64,000 bases of DNA from Algoriphagus lutimaris (GTDB lineage Bacteria; Bacteroidota; Bacteroidia; Cytophagales; Cyclobacteriaceae), in the NCBI RefSeq assembly GCF_017051705.1, contig NZ_JAFIDJ010000001.1, positions 1,827,786 through 1,891,785 on the forward strand. Direction: 5' to 3'. A model generated the notes under the pieces. The model saw nothing but the letters and a program-made list of their open reading frames with translations, did no database searches and had not been told where the DNA came from. This document shows, piece by piece, positions 1 to 7,579 of this stretch (its first letter is position 1; every line of letters begins with the position of its first letter). Position numbers and translations under genes: made by a program.

Positions 1-1
1 A

Positions 2-1432
2 TATCAAGAGTTTGAGGAAAACATCTTGCCACGGATCAAATCAGCTGGATACAATACCATCCAGCTCATGGCTGTCATGGAACACCCCTATTATGGATCA
101 TTTGGTTATCACGTGTCAAATTTCTTTGCTCCCACTTCTCGTTTTGGAACACCAGAAGAATTAAAATCTCTGATTAATACTGCCCATAAGATGGGAATTG
201 CAGTGGTAATGGATATTGTTCATTCACATGCAGTAAAAAATGTGAATGAAGGAATCAACGAATTTGATGGAAGTGATCACCAATACTTTCATGCCGGCCC
301 AAAAGGATATCATGAAGGTTGGGACTCTAAAGTATTCAACTATTCAAAAAGAGAAGTCCAACAATTCCTCTTGAGTAATATCCGATATTGGATTGAAGAA
401 TTCCATATGGATGGATTTCGTTTTGATGGAGTGACATCCATCATGTACCTCCACCATGGATTATTCATGGATTTTGATAATATCGATTTATATTTTGATT
501 CCAATGTGGATGATGATGCCATTCTTTACCTACAACTTGCCAATACATTAATCCACAAACTAAAGCCTCAAAGTATTTCAATTGCGGAAGATGTCAGCGG
601 AATGCCTGGACTTTCCAGAAAAATAGAAGATGGGGGAATAGGCTTTGACTTCAGAATGGCTATGGGTGTTCCGGATTATTGGATCAAAACCCTTAAACAT
701 AAGCAGGATGAGGAATGGGATATGTTTGAGCTTTGGCACCAATTATCCAACCGTCCGGTCAAAGAGAAATCCATCGCCTATGCCGAAAGTCATGATCAGG
801 CATTAGTTGGAGATAAATCGCTGGCATTTTGGCTGATGGACAAAGAGATGTATTTCAGCATGTCTTTACTACAGCAAAATTTGGTGGTAGACAGAGGGAT
901 CTCCTTACACAAATTAATCCGTATGATTACGCTTTCCTTAGGGGGAGAAGGATACCTTACTTTTATAGGAAATGAATTTGGACATCCTGAATGGGTAGAT
1001 TTTCCAAGGGAAGGTAATAATTGGAGTTACCAATACGCCAGAAGACAATGGTCTTTAGTAGATGATCCTTTACTTCGTTATAGGCAATTAGCTGCTTGGG
1101 ATAAATCCATGATTCAATTGGCAAAAGACTTTCAAGTTCTGGCTTCTCAACATGCACGCCAGTTACACCTAGATCCAAATAAAAAAATTCTCGCTTATGA
1201 ACGAGCAGGTCTCGTCTTTGTATTTTCCTTTCATCCTACAGAATCTTTCTCAGGTTTTGCTATCCAAGTACCTTGGCCAGGTTCTTATCAAATGATTTTA
1301 AATTCCGATGAAGAGGAATTTGGGGGATTTGAAAGATTAGATGCAAGTACCACCTTCCTAACCAATGAAAACCAGGGCTTACTTCTTTACATCCCTAACA
1401 GGACCATGATGGTTTTGAAGCGAAAGGATTAG
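2..1432 (+). CDS. glgB: 1,4-alpha-glucan branching enzyme, eukaryote-type (GH13_8), 5' partial
   Basis: The gene enters from outside the window: the frame is open back to base 2, and the first start-like codon (TTG at 26) is internal. It makes alpha-1,6 branches in glycogen. The visible 476 residues cover the GH13 barrel and the C-terminal beta domain. The phrase LMAVMEHPYYGSFGYHV and the VVMDIVHSHA region are those of eukaryotic-style branching enzymes rather than the E. coli GlgB type. Catalytic candidates are Asp in FRFDGVTS, Glu in SIAEDVSG and the late Asp in AESHDQ. The gene is convergent with the acyl-CoA-dehydrogenase-like gene and stops 11 bases before it. No terminator hairpin is visible between them. 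Confidence 0.93.
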   Translation, partial: YQEFEENILPRIKSAGYNTIQLMAVMEHPYYGSFGYHVSNFFAPTSRFGTPEELKSLINTAHKMGIAVVMDIVHSHAVKNVNEGINEFDGSDHQYFHAGPKGYHEGWDSKVFNYSKREVQQFLLSNIRYWIEEFHMDGFRFDGVTSIMYLHHGLFMDFDNIDLYFDSNVDDDAILYLQLANTLIHKLKPQSISIAEDVSGMPGLSRKIEDGGIGFDFRMAMGVPDYWIKTLKHKQDEEWDMFELWHQLSNRPVKEKSIAYAESHDQALVGDKSLAFWLMDKEMYFSMSLLQQNLVVDRGISLHKLIRMITLSLGGEGYLTFIGNEFGHPEWVDFPREGNNWSYQYARRQWSLVDDPLLRYRQLAAWDKSMIQLAKDFQVLASQHARQLHLDPNKKILAYERAGLVFVFSFHPTESFSGFAIQVPWPGSYQMILNSDEEEFGGFERLDASTTFLTNENQGLLLYIPNRTMMVLKRKD

Positions 1433-1443
1433 TAGCCCCGATT

Positions 1444-2517
1444 TTAAAATGGAAAGATCAATAAGGCATGTTGACTTACCGTATTAAAATCTCTCCATAC
1501 TCTATTCAATTCAGTATGGGTTTTTGCTGCTTCCAATCCCGAAAATGGATAAAGAACTGCATGATACTCCCTGCATTTATGACTTAATTTTCTAGCGGAC
1601 TTACTGAGTGATTTCAAATTCTTTTTGGAGATTTTTCCATGTATTCCCAATTCATCCCAAGACTTGTCTACCTCTTCATAAAACTCATTCCTAAACTTAT
1701 CCAGTTTCTTTTTCTTCTTTTCAAGTATCTTTTGAAAATAGCTCAAATGTTTTTGGTCATACTTCCTGTAATAATGTCGCTTCCAAAAAGATTCCTCAAT
1801 CAAATCAATCAAATGTTGTGAAACACCCAAAACATTTACTGCCAGCGTAGCCTCCGCAAATTGTAAAAAAGGGAATTTGTAAATTGAATCTTTGAGTGTG
1901 GTTTTATCAGGCTTTATTTCAAATGCTCTATATGCAGGCACCTTGATTTTCTCTGCTTTGAATGCATGACTTCCCGTGGCAATCATTCCCATGTAATTCC
2001 ATCCATCTAGAATCTCCACTTCATTTTTCTCTAGCAAAAAGGCTTTGACCAATGGGTTTCCTTCTTCATCCATTAAGGGCTTCCCATTTTCGAGAATTTC
2101 GCAATTCGCCGTAAAGTTGGTGGCATGCAACGCTCCTGATGCATAGGTCCAACTTCCTGAAATCTCATATTCTCCATTTACAAAGTCTGCTTTCCCTCCT
2201 ACAAACCCACTCCCTGCCAGGCATAAGTTAGATGCTGGAAACACGCTATTTCTCAATTGCTCATTCATGAAGCCTACAAACCAACCTGCCCCCGCACACA
2301 AAGTAATTGTCCAGCCTAAGCTTCCGTCCAGCCTGGCTAGTCGCTCTTCTATTTGTAGTGCTTCTGGGAACGAATATGCCAACCCACCCAATTCTACCGG
2401 TACGAACATTTTAAACCATTTCTCTTGATAGATCAACTCAAGCCACTCATCAGGAAGGGATCCTAATTTTTCCGCCTTAATGGCGAGCTCATGGTTAAAT
2501 AGCTTTGTATCCTTCAT
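1444..2517 (-). CDS. Acyl-CoA dehydrogenase-like flavoprotein
   Basis: 357 residues with the acyl-CoA dehydrogenase / group D flavin monooxygenase fold: an N-terminal helical part (FVPVELGGLAYS), a middle beta domain (GEYEISGSWTYASGALHAT, with the S-W-x-Y-x-S-G pattern of FMN/FAD-binding members) and a C-terminal helical part ending in WRDFNTVSQH. That last phrase resembles the HsaA/DszC/HpaB side of the family more than beta-oxidation enzymes. A Lys-rich stretch near residues 255-270 is probably a surface helix. Its start overlaps the end of the thiamine transporter gene by 23 bases, so the two are probably co-transcribed and both under the upstream TPP riboswitch. The substrate is unknown; a role in thiamine or pyrimidine salvage is only inference from context. 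Confidence 0.75.
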   Translation of the reverse strand: MKDTKLFNHELAIKAEKLGSLPDEWLELIYQEKWFKMFVPVELGGLAYSFPEALQIEERLARLDGSLGWTITLCAGAGWFVGFMNEQLRNSVFPASNLCLAGSGFVGGKADFVNGEYEISGSWTYASGALHATNFTANCEILENGKPLMDEEGNPLVKAFLLEKNEVEILDGWNYMGMIATGSHAFKAEKIKVPAYRAFEIKPDKTTLKDSIYKFPFLQFAEATLAVNVLGVSQHLIDLIEESFWKRHYYRKYDQKHLSYFQKILEKKKKKLDKFRNEFYEEVDKSWDELGIHGKISKKNLKSLSKSARKLSHKCREYHAVLYPFSGLEAAKTHTELNRVWRDFNTVSQHALLIFPF

Positions 2518-3121
2518 GCTTTTTCTCTAGTTCTTTTTTCCAATCCAAATAACCAAAAATGGCTACGATGAATAGAAACAGGGTTAAAAATGAAACTAAG
2601 ATCAATTGTTTGTGATATAGCAATGGAATAGCCACTAAGTTTGAAATATTCAGCCAAATCCAATTTTCAAGCTTCCGTTTTGCCAAAAGCCACATTCCTG
2701 CCCAAGCGGTGGAAGAAACGAAGGCATCTATCACAGGCACATCTGAATCGGTAAAGAAGCGAAGGGCGATATACAATAAAACCCATCCCCCTAATGCAAT
2801 AGACCAAGTGATTTTTTGATCTTTCGGGCTACTTCTGGATATTTTGCTAGCTCCTGAGCTGGTTCTGTTTTTCCACATAGCCCAGCCATAAATACTCATT
2901 ACCAAATAATACCCATGCAACAGTGTTTCTGCATACAGCTTCGCATTAATCAATAAAAAGGAGGAACATAAAATACCGATGATTCCTGCAGGGTATAAAA
3001 GCACACTATTTTTCCGGGCCAACAACACTTCTGTCACTCCAAAGCTCACAGCAACCCATTCGAGCAAACTCGTATTCCTGATCTGCTGCCAGAGCAGATT
3101 CAATTCCATAAAATTTTCCAT
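2495..3121 (-). CDS. pnuT: PnuC-family transporter, probably thiamine-specific (PnuT)
   Basis: 208 residues, mostly hydrophobic, with about seven predicted membrane segments, the usual size for the PnuC family of facilitators. The conserved E-x-W patch in a late helix is seen as LENWIWLN. Members of this family carry nicotinamide riboside, riboflavin or thiamine. Specificity cannot be read from the helices, but a TPP riboswitch directly upstream points to thiamine, as known for PnuT proteins of Bacteroidota. A second in-frame ATG lies four codons downstream (3109), and a perfect hairpin abuts the first ATG, so either start may be used. The gene overlaps the next gene on the same strand by 23 bases. 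Confidence 0.85.
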   Translation of the reverse strand: MENFMELNLLWQQIRNTSLLEWVAVSFGVTEVLLARKNSVLLYPAGIIGILCSSFLLINAKLYAETLLHGYYLVMSIYGWAMWKNRTSSGASKISRSSPKDQKITWSIALGGWVLLYIALRFFTDSDVPVIDAFVSSTAWAGMWLLAKRKLENWIWLNISNLVAIPLLYHKQLILVSFLTLFLFIVAIFGYLDWKKELEKKHEGYKAI

Positions 3122-3147
3122 TTGAATAATTTGTTATGATTATTCAA
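3122..3147 (-). promoter_or_regulatory. Hairpin abutting the pnuT start codon, possible riboswitch expression platform
   Basis: A perfect 9-bp inverted repeat, TTGAATAAT and ATTATTCAA with an 8-base loop, ends at the base before the ATG of pnuT. There is no U-tract after it, so it is not a terminator. It sits between the TPP aptamer and the gene and could hide the ribosome entry region, giving translational control. The role is inferred. Confidence 0.45.
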
Positions 3148-3169
3148 AAAAGGGAGAACAATTCATCTT

Positions 3170-3257
3170 ATCCCTACGCCGGCATTACCCGGATCAGGTG
3201 CTCAGTAATTTCTTACTGATGGGTATGATCTCAGCCCGTAATTTAGGGCACCCCTCA
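3170..3257 (-). promoter_or_regulatory. TPP riboswitch (THI element)
   Basis: On the minus strand the conserved aptamer blocks appear in order: GAGGGGTGCCC, then GGGCTGAGATCATACCC, then a variable hairpin arm (CATCAGTAAGAAATTACTGA), then ACCTGATCCGGGTAATGCC and GGCGTAGGGA. The CTGAGA core and the CCTGATC...TAATGCC...GCGTAGGGA block are diagnostic. It binds thiamine pyrophosphate and lowers expression of downstream genes, here pnuT and the overlapping flavoprotein gene. The first base of pnuT is about 48 bases downstream. Confidence 0.96.
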
Positions 3258-3310
3258 TTTGATGCTGCTAATATAGAAAATAATAGTTTTCGGAAGACTT
3301 AATACAGGGA

Positions 3311-4999
3311 TTATCTAATCCCTCCATTTTTCATCTCTTTTACTGCATAATCCACAGCCCTGGCGGTTAAAGCCATATAAGTAATGGAAGGGTTTTGAGT
3401 TCCAGTAGAAGTCATACAAGCTCCATCGGTAACAAATACATTGGAAGCCAAATGCATCTGATTATAAGCATTCAAAATGGATGTAGCTGGGTCTTTCCCC
3501 ATTCGAGCCCCTCCCATTTCATGGATATCTAATCCTGGAGCTTGCTTACTATCGGATTTCCGTATGTTGGTACACCCAGCCTTCGTCAACATTTCTTCGC
3601 CTTGCTCATGAAAATCCTTCAAAATCATTTCATCATTGGCATCGTAATCCACATTGACTTTTAATAGAGGAATTCCCCATTCATCCTGCTGATCTATACT
3701 CAAACTCACTTGATTGGACTCTTTAGGAATAGTCTCTCCTTGCATCATCATGTAGACAGACCATGGCCCTGGTTTTGAATTAGCGGCTTTAAATTCCGCT
3801 CCAAAAGGAGCATCCGCATGACCAAATCCTGCTCTTCCAGCGGTATAAAAAGTCATGTAGCCCCTTAGAAAATCCATTTCTTGCTTTTTCACATTCCTAA
3901 AATTCGGCATCATCACCGCTGTGGGTCTTCGCCCAAAATAATAAGAGTCCTCAAAGCCTTCATAATAAGCCCCTAATGACCCTCTATAATTATGAAATGC
4001 AATATATTTTCCCAAAACCCCAGAATCATTCCCAAGCCCATTAGGGAATCGCTTGGAGGTACTATTCAATAAAATTAAGTTCGAGTTTAAGGCAGAGGCA
4101 TTGACAAAAATCACTTTTGCAAAATATTCCATCTCCTTTTTCGATATTCGGTCTACTATTCTAACACCAGTTACTTTACCTTGCTGGTCATCATATATCA
4201 GAGAATGAACCACTGAATCTGGCCTGATAGTAAGGTTACCGGTTTTGGCGGCAGCAGGTAAAGTGGAAGAGTTTGAACTAAAATACCCTCCAAAAGGGCA
4301 TCCTCGGTAACATTGATTCCTTGCCATGCATTGACCTCTCCCCTGTGCAAGATGAATATCTTTGGGCTCTGTCAAGTGAGCACATCTACCAATAATCACA
4401 TTTCTGTCTTTGTATGCCTCGACAATCCTTTTTTGAATTTCCTTTTCTACGCAATTCATTTCCCAAGCCTTCAAAAACTCCCCATCAGGCAAGGTATCCA
4501 AACCTTCATAACTACCGCTGATTCCCACAAAACGCTCTACATAGCTATACCAAGGATCAATATCAGGATATCGGATCGGCCAATCCACTGCAAATCCATC
4601 TCTGCCAGGCCCTTCAAAATCATACTTGCTCCAACGCTGGGTTTGTCTCGCCCAAATCAACGATTTGCCCCCTACTTGATACCCTCTTACCCAATCAAAT
4701 GGTTTCTCCTGAACATAAGGATGCTCGGAATCCTTCACAAAGAAATGTTCGGTATCCTCTTTATAGGCATAACAGCGGTTGACCACTGGGTTGGCAATTT
4801 TATCCTGTAATGGAATCTGATTCCTGTGGGGCATTTCCCAAGGGGCAGCTGTCATAGTAGGATAATCGGTTAAATGCTTTACCTCTCTTCCCCTTTCTAA
4901 AACAAGTGTCTTTAACCCTTTTTCACAAAGTTCTTTTGCTGCCCAACCACCACTGATTCCTGATCCAATAACGATCGCGTCAAATTGATTTGCTTTCAT
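3311..4999 (-). CDS. GMC-family FAD oxidoreductase
   Basis: 562 residues. The N-terminus has the FAD dinucleotide motif GSGISGGWAAKEL (about residues 12-24), followed by the GMC signature region VGGKSLIWARQTQRW. Near the C-terminus are HEMGGARMG (about 490) and GTQNPSITYMALTARA (about 540), which supply the His/Asn active-site pair of GMC enzymes. It resembles the large subunit of gluconate-2-dehydrogenase-like complexes of Bacteroidota, which oxidise sugars or polyols. There is no signal peptide at the start. Such genes often lie next to a small 'gluconate dehydrogenase subunit 3' gene, usually carrying the Tat signal; none is seen here. The gene stands alone, with a terminator upstream for the preceding transcript. 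Confidence 0.88.
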   Translation of the reverse strand: MKANQFDAIVIGSGISGGWAAKELCEKGLKTLVLERGREVKHLTDYPTMTAAPWEMPHRNQIPLQDKIANPVVNRCYAYKEDTEHFFVKDSEHPYVQEKPFDWVRGYQVGGKSLIWARQTQRWSKYDFEGPGRDGFAVDWPIRYPDIDPWYSYVERFVGISGSYEGLDTLPDGEFLKAWEMNCVEKEIQKRIVEAYKDRNVIIGRCAHLTEPKDIHLAQGRGQCMARNQCYRGCPFGGYFSSNSSTLPAAAKTGNLTIRPDSVVHSLIYDDQQGKVTGVRIVDRISKKEMEYFAKVIFVNASALNSNLILLNSTSKRFPNGLGNDSGVLGKYIAFHNYRGSLGAYYEGFEDSYYFGRRPTAVMMPNFRNVKKQEMDFLRGYMTFYTAGRAGFGHADAPFGAEFKAANSKPGPWSVYMMMQGETIPKESNQVSLSIDQQDEWGIPLLKVNVDYDANDEMILKDFHEQGEEMLTKAGCTNIRKSDSKQAPGLDIHEMGGARMGKDPATSILNAYNQMHLASNVFVTDGACMTSTGTQNPSITYMALTARAVDYAVKEMKNGGIR

Positions 5000-5067
5000 A
5001 ATTGAAAAATAAAAGATTACCCTTCAATTCCATAATCTAATTCAATGACTGGTCAAAATTCTTTTCA

Positions 5068-5096
5068 CAAAAAAACCTCCAAAAATCTGAAGGTTT
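5068..5096 (-). terminator. Rho-independent terminator after the MacB-like permease gene
   Basis: On the minus strand an 8-bp stem AAACCTTC / GGAGGTTT (one G-T pair) with an 8-base AT-rich loop is followed by a run of T. It lies about 25 bases past the stop of the permease gene and ends that transcript before the GMC gene. Confidence 0.7.
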
Positions 5097-5121
5097 GAGT
5101 GAGTCTTTCTAATTAATATCC

Positions 5122-6366
5122 TTATTCGTACCGAAGTGATTCGATAGGATCCATTTTACTTGCCTTTTTTGCCGGGATGTACCCTGATAAAAGTCCAACA
5201 ATAATACAGATCAAGAAGGCCACAAACATCCATAGCCAAGGAACTAAGAATCCTCCTACTCCAATAACCAAGGAAATTAAATTGCCAATTGCGATACCTA
5301 AAATCACTCCTAAGATCCCTCCTAAAATGCAGATCATGATTGCCTCCAACAAAAATTGTTGGCGAATTCTTAAAGGGGTAGCCCCCAATGCTTTTCTAAT
5401 ACCAATTTCACGGGTCCTTTCCGTTACAGAAACCAGCATGATATTCATAAGACCAATAGATGCTCCCAGTAATGTGATAAAACCAATTCCGAAACCGCCC
5501 ATTCTTAAATATCCTGCCACTTCCTCTAAGCTTTCAGCAACAGAACGGCTTTTAGTTAAATCAAAAGAGTCTTCCATTGTTACACGATCCTGACGGACCT
5601 TTCTCATAATTTCAGTGGCCTGCCCCATATCGTACTCAATCTTGGTACCATCAGAACTTAATGCAGTGATATTGTAGTTGAAATTTCCATTTTTATCTAA
5701 TCTACTTGCATTCTCTATAGGAATAATCACCTGTCTATCCGCTCCTTGATCCTGACCAACACCTCCTTGCTCTTCTAACACTCCAACTATCACATAAGGC
5801 CTTCCAAAAACAGTAATCTTTTGATTAATCGGATCTTCATTGGGCTCGAACAATATAGAAACAATCTCAGTACCCACCACACAAACATTGTTTCCATACT
5901 CCACTTCCAGATTACTGAAGTTTCTACCATTCTCTATCTTCATCGCTTTGATATTCAGATAGTTCTCATCACCCCCTGTTATCCTTGAATTTGGATCCGT
6001 TTTTTTGGATCCTCTTTTTATCTCGGCCGCCCCAGCAACTCTGGTGTAAACCGTAGCACTCCCAATGGCACTGTATTCTGATTTAAATGATTGGGTTTCC
6101 CTAAAAGTGATTTTCGGATAGGTCTTTTCTGTTACTCCTTGTTGAATAGCTCTCCCGCCGGAATACCCTTTATTACGAATATCAAATGAATTAGCTCCAA
6201 GCCCTGAGAAACTTTCCGCAATTTGTGTTTTGATTCCGTCAATCGCCGTCAACATCCCTACCAATGAAGAAATACCAATGGCAATGATGGCTCCAGTCAA
6301 AATGGTACGAAGCAAGTTTACTTTTACAGAATTAAGAGCTTCCCTAATATTTTCGATCAAATTCAT
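5122..6366 (-). CDS. ABC transporter permease, MacB/FtsX type
   Basis: 414 residues with the MacB layout: a first membrane helix near residues 18-40 (LRTILTGAIIAIGISSLVG), a long periplasmic MacB_PCD-like domain to about 280, then three C-terminal helices of the FtsX domain, with the family phrase TREIGIRKALGATPLRIRQQFL. These permeases work with a MacB-like ATPase and usually an HlyD-type adaptor to move lipids, peptides or macrolides, or to do mechanical work on the envelope. Neither partner is next to it, so they must be encoded elsewhere. The substrate is not inferable. Confidence 0.9.
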   Translation of the reverse strand: MNLIENIREALNSVKVNLLRTILTGAIIAIGISSLVGMLTAIDGIKTQIAESFSGLGANSFDIRNKGYSGGRAIQQGVTEKTYPKITFRETQSFKSEYSAIGSATVYTRVAGAAEIKRGSKKTDPNSRITGGDENYLNIKAMKIENGRNFSNLEVEYGNNVCVVGTEIVSILFEPNEDPINQKITVFGRPYVIVGVLEEQGGVGQDQGADRQVIIPIENASRLDKNGNFNYNITALSSDGTKIEYDMGQATEIMRKVRQDRVTMEDSFDLTKSRSVAESLEEVAGYLRMGGFGIGFITLLGASIGLMNIMLVSVTERTREIGIRKALGATPLRIRQQFLLEAIMICILGGILGVILGIAIGNLISLVIGVGGFLVPWLWMFVAFLICIIVGLLSGYIPAKKASKMDPIESLRYE

Positions 6367-6486
6367 ATATTGTCCAAATTGGAACAGATTTTACTGCCTG
6401 CTTTAAAAATTATGATTAAGTATAACAATAATGATTGACAATGCTTATTGCCTCACAAAATTTAACCTCAAAACGGCCTTTAAAGC

Positions 6487-6963
6487 TTATTTTAATACTT
6501 TAATGGGCGTCCAAATCAATTCAACGGAACTTTCTGAAAAAGGATCATAGCTCTCATCAAATGTTTCAAAATGGGCTCGATTATCCAACCCGTAACCAGA
6601 ACTAGGAAGCCATTCCTGATAAAATTTTTGCATTGCTTGTTGGAATTTAGAAACAGAGCCCGAATGTTCAAATACTGCATACTTCCCCCCTTCTAAACTG
6701 ATTTTCTCAAACCCATCAATTCTATCGAAATCTAACTCAATAGCTGCGCATTTTTCAAATTGAGTATCTAAAGAAAAACTCCCCTCTTGCACGGCTTTGC
6801 CATATCGATGGATGGAATAAAACAGTTTAGGAAAAAGGTCTTTTTCCTTGAGAGTTTGTCTAAAAGGCTTCCAAAGTTTTGAGGTTTCTTTCTTCGAAAT
6901 TGAGGTCAATATCTTTTGACCCATCAATTCCATTGCCCGTATCTCTCTGATTTTTATTTCCAT
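6487..6963 (-). CDS. GyrI-like small-molecule-binding domain protein
   Basis: 158 residues matching the GyrI/AraC effector-binding fold (SHS2): an opening strand IKIREIRAMELMG, a central GGKYAVFEHSGSVSKFQQAMQ and a late strand SSVELIWTPI. There is no DNA-binding domain, so it is a stand-alone binding protein. Its stop-start distance to miaE is 2 bases, and it is last in the run lpxK-porin-miaE-this gene. Known stand-alone members bind hydrophobic cations or inhibit gyrase; the ligand here is unknown. Confidence 0.75.
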   Translation of the reverse strand: MEIKIREIRAMELMGQKILTSISKKETSKLWKPFRQTLKEKDLFPKLFYSIHRYGKAVQEGSFSLDTQFEKCAAIELDFDRIDGFEKISLEGGKYAVFEHSGSVSKFQQAMQKFYQEWLPSSGYGLDNRAHFETFDESYDPFSESSVELIWTPIKVLK

Positions 6964-6965
6964 TC

Positions 6966-7577
6966 TTAATGCATTCTATCTCCTCTAATCCCAATTTCTT
7001 TCAACACTTCCGCCTCAAATGATAGCCATTCCTGCCAACGAGCGTTTACCTTTTCAGGATCTTGGTATTTCCTAGCCAGTTCAATAAAAGTCACATAATG
7101 ACCCGCTTCGGAAATCATGAGTTCGTAGTAAAAGCTCTGAAGTTCTGAATCTTCAATATTCTTGGACAATAATTTGAAACGCTCACAACTTCTCGCTTCG
7201 ATTAAGGCATTCAGCAGCAATACCTCAGTAAGCTGTTGCCAGCGATTGCCTCCTTTTTTGACAAATCCTTGAAGTCGGGTGACATATTCATCTTTCCGAG
7301 GTTCGCCAAATCTCAATCCTCTTTTTCGAATTTGCTCCATCACACGCTCAAAATGCCCCCATTCTTCTGAAACAATTGGAGTCAAGGTGTCCACTAATTC
7401 AGGCAAATCAAAAAATCTCAAAATCAAACTGATGCATGATGAAGCTGCTTTCTGTTCGCAATAAGCATGATCCGTCAATATATCCTCAATCTGCATTTCC
7501 GCAATATTGACCCAACGAGGATCTGTTGGCAACTTCAAATGAAGCATTTTCTCTCTGGTGCTTTCTTCCCAACTCAT
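6966..7577 (-). CDS. miaE: tRNA-(ms2io6A)-hydroxylase MiaE
   Basis: 203 residues, full length. MiaE is a non-haem diiron monooxygenase that hydroxylates the isopentenyl group of ms2i6A37 in tRNA. The diiron ligand pattern is visible: HAYCEQKAAS, EEWGHFERVM (E-x-x-H), IEARSCERF and SEAGHYVTF (E-x-x-H). It is packed 2 bases after the porin gene and 2 bases before the GyrI-like gene, so it is part of that operon. The association with envelope genes is probably a shared promoter, not a shared pathway. Confidence 0.93.
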   Translation of the reverse strand: MSWEESTREKMLHLKLPTDPRWVNIAEMQIEDILTDHAYCEQKAASSCISLILRFFDLPELVDTLTPIVSEEWGHFERVMEQIRKRGLRFGEPRKDEYVTRLQGFVKKGGNRWQQLTEVLLLNALIEARSCERFKLLSKNIEDSELQSFYYELMISEAGHYVTFIELARKYQDPEKVNARWQEWLSFEAEVLKEIGIRGDRMH

Positions 7578-7579
7578 AA

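Noticed and set aside
4313-4810. 165-aa plus-strand frame opposite the GMC gene
   Set aside because: It lies wholly antisense to a clear GMC oxidoreductase, has no family-like motif and no promoter; it is a shadow frame.
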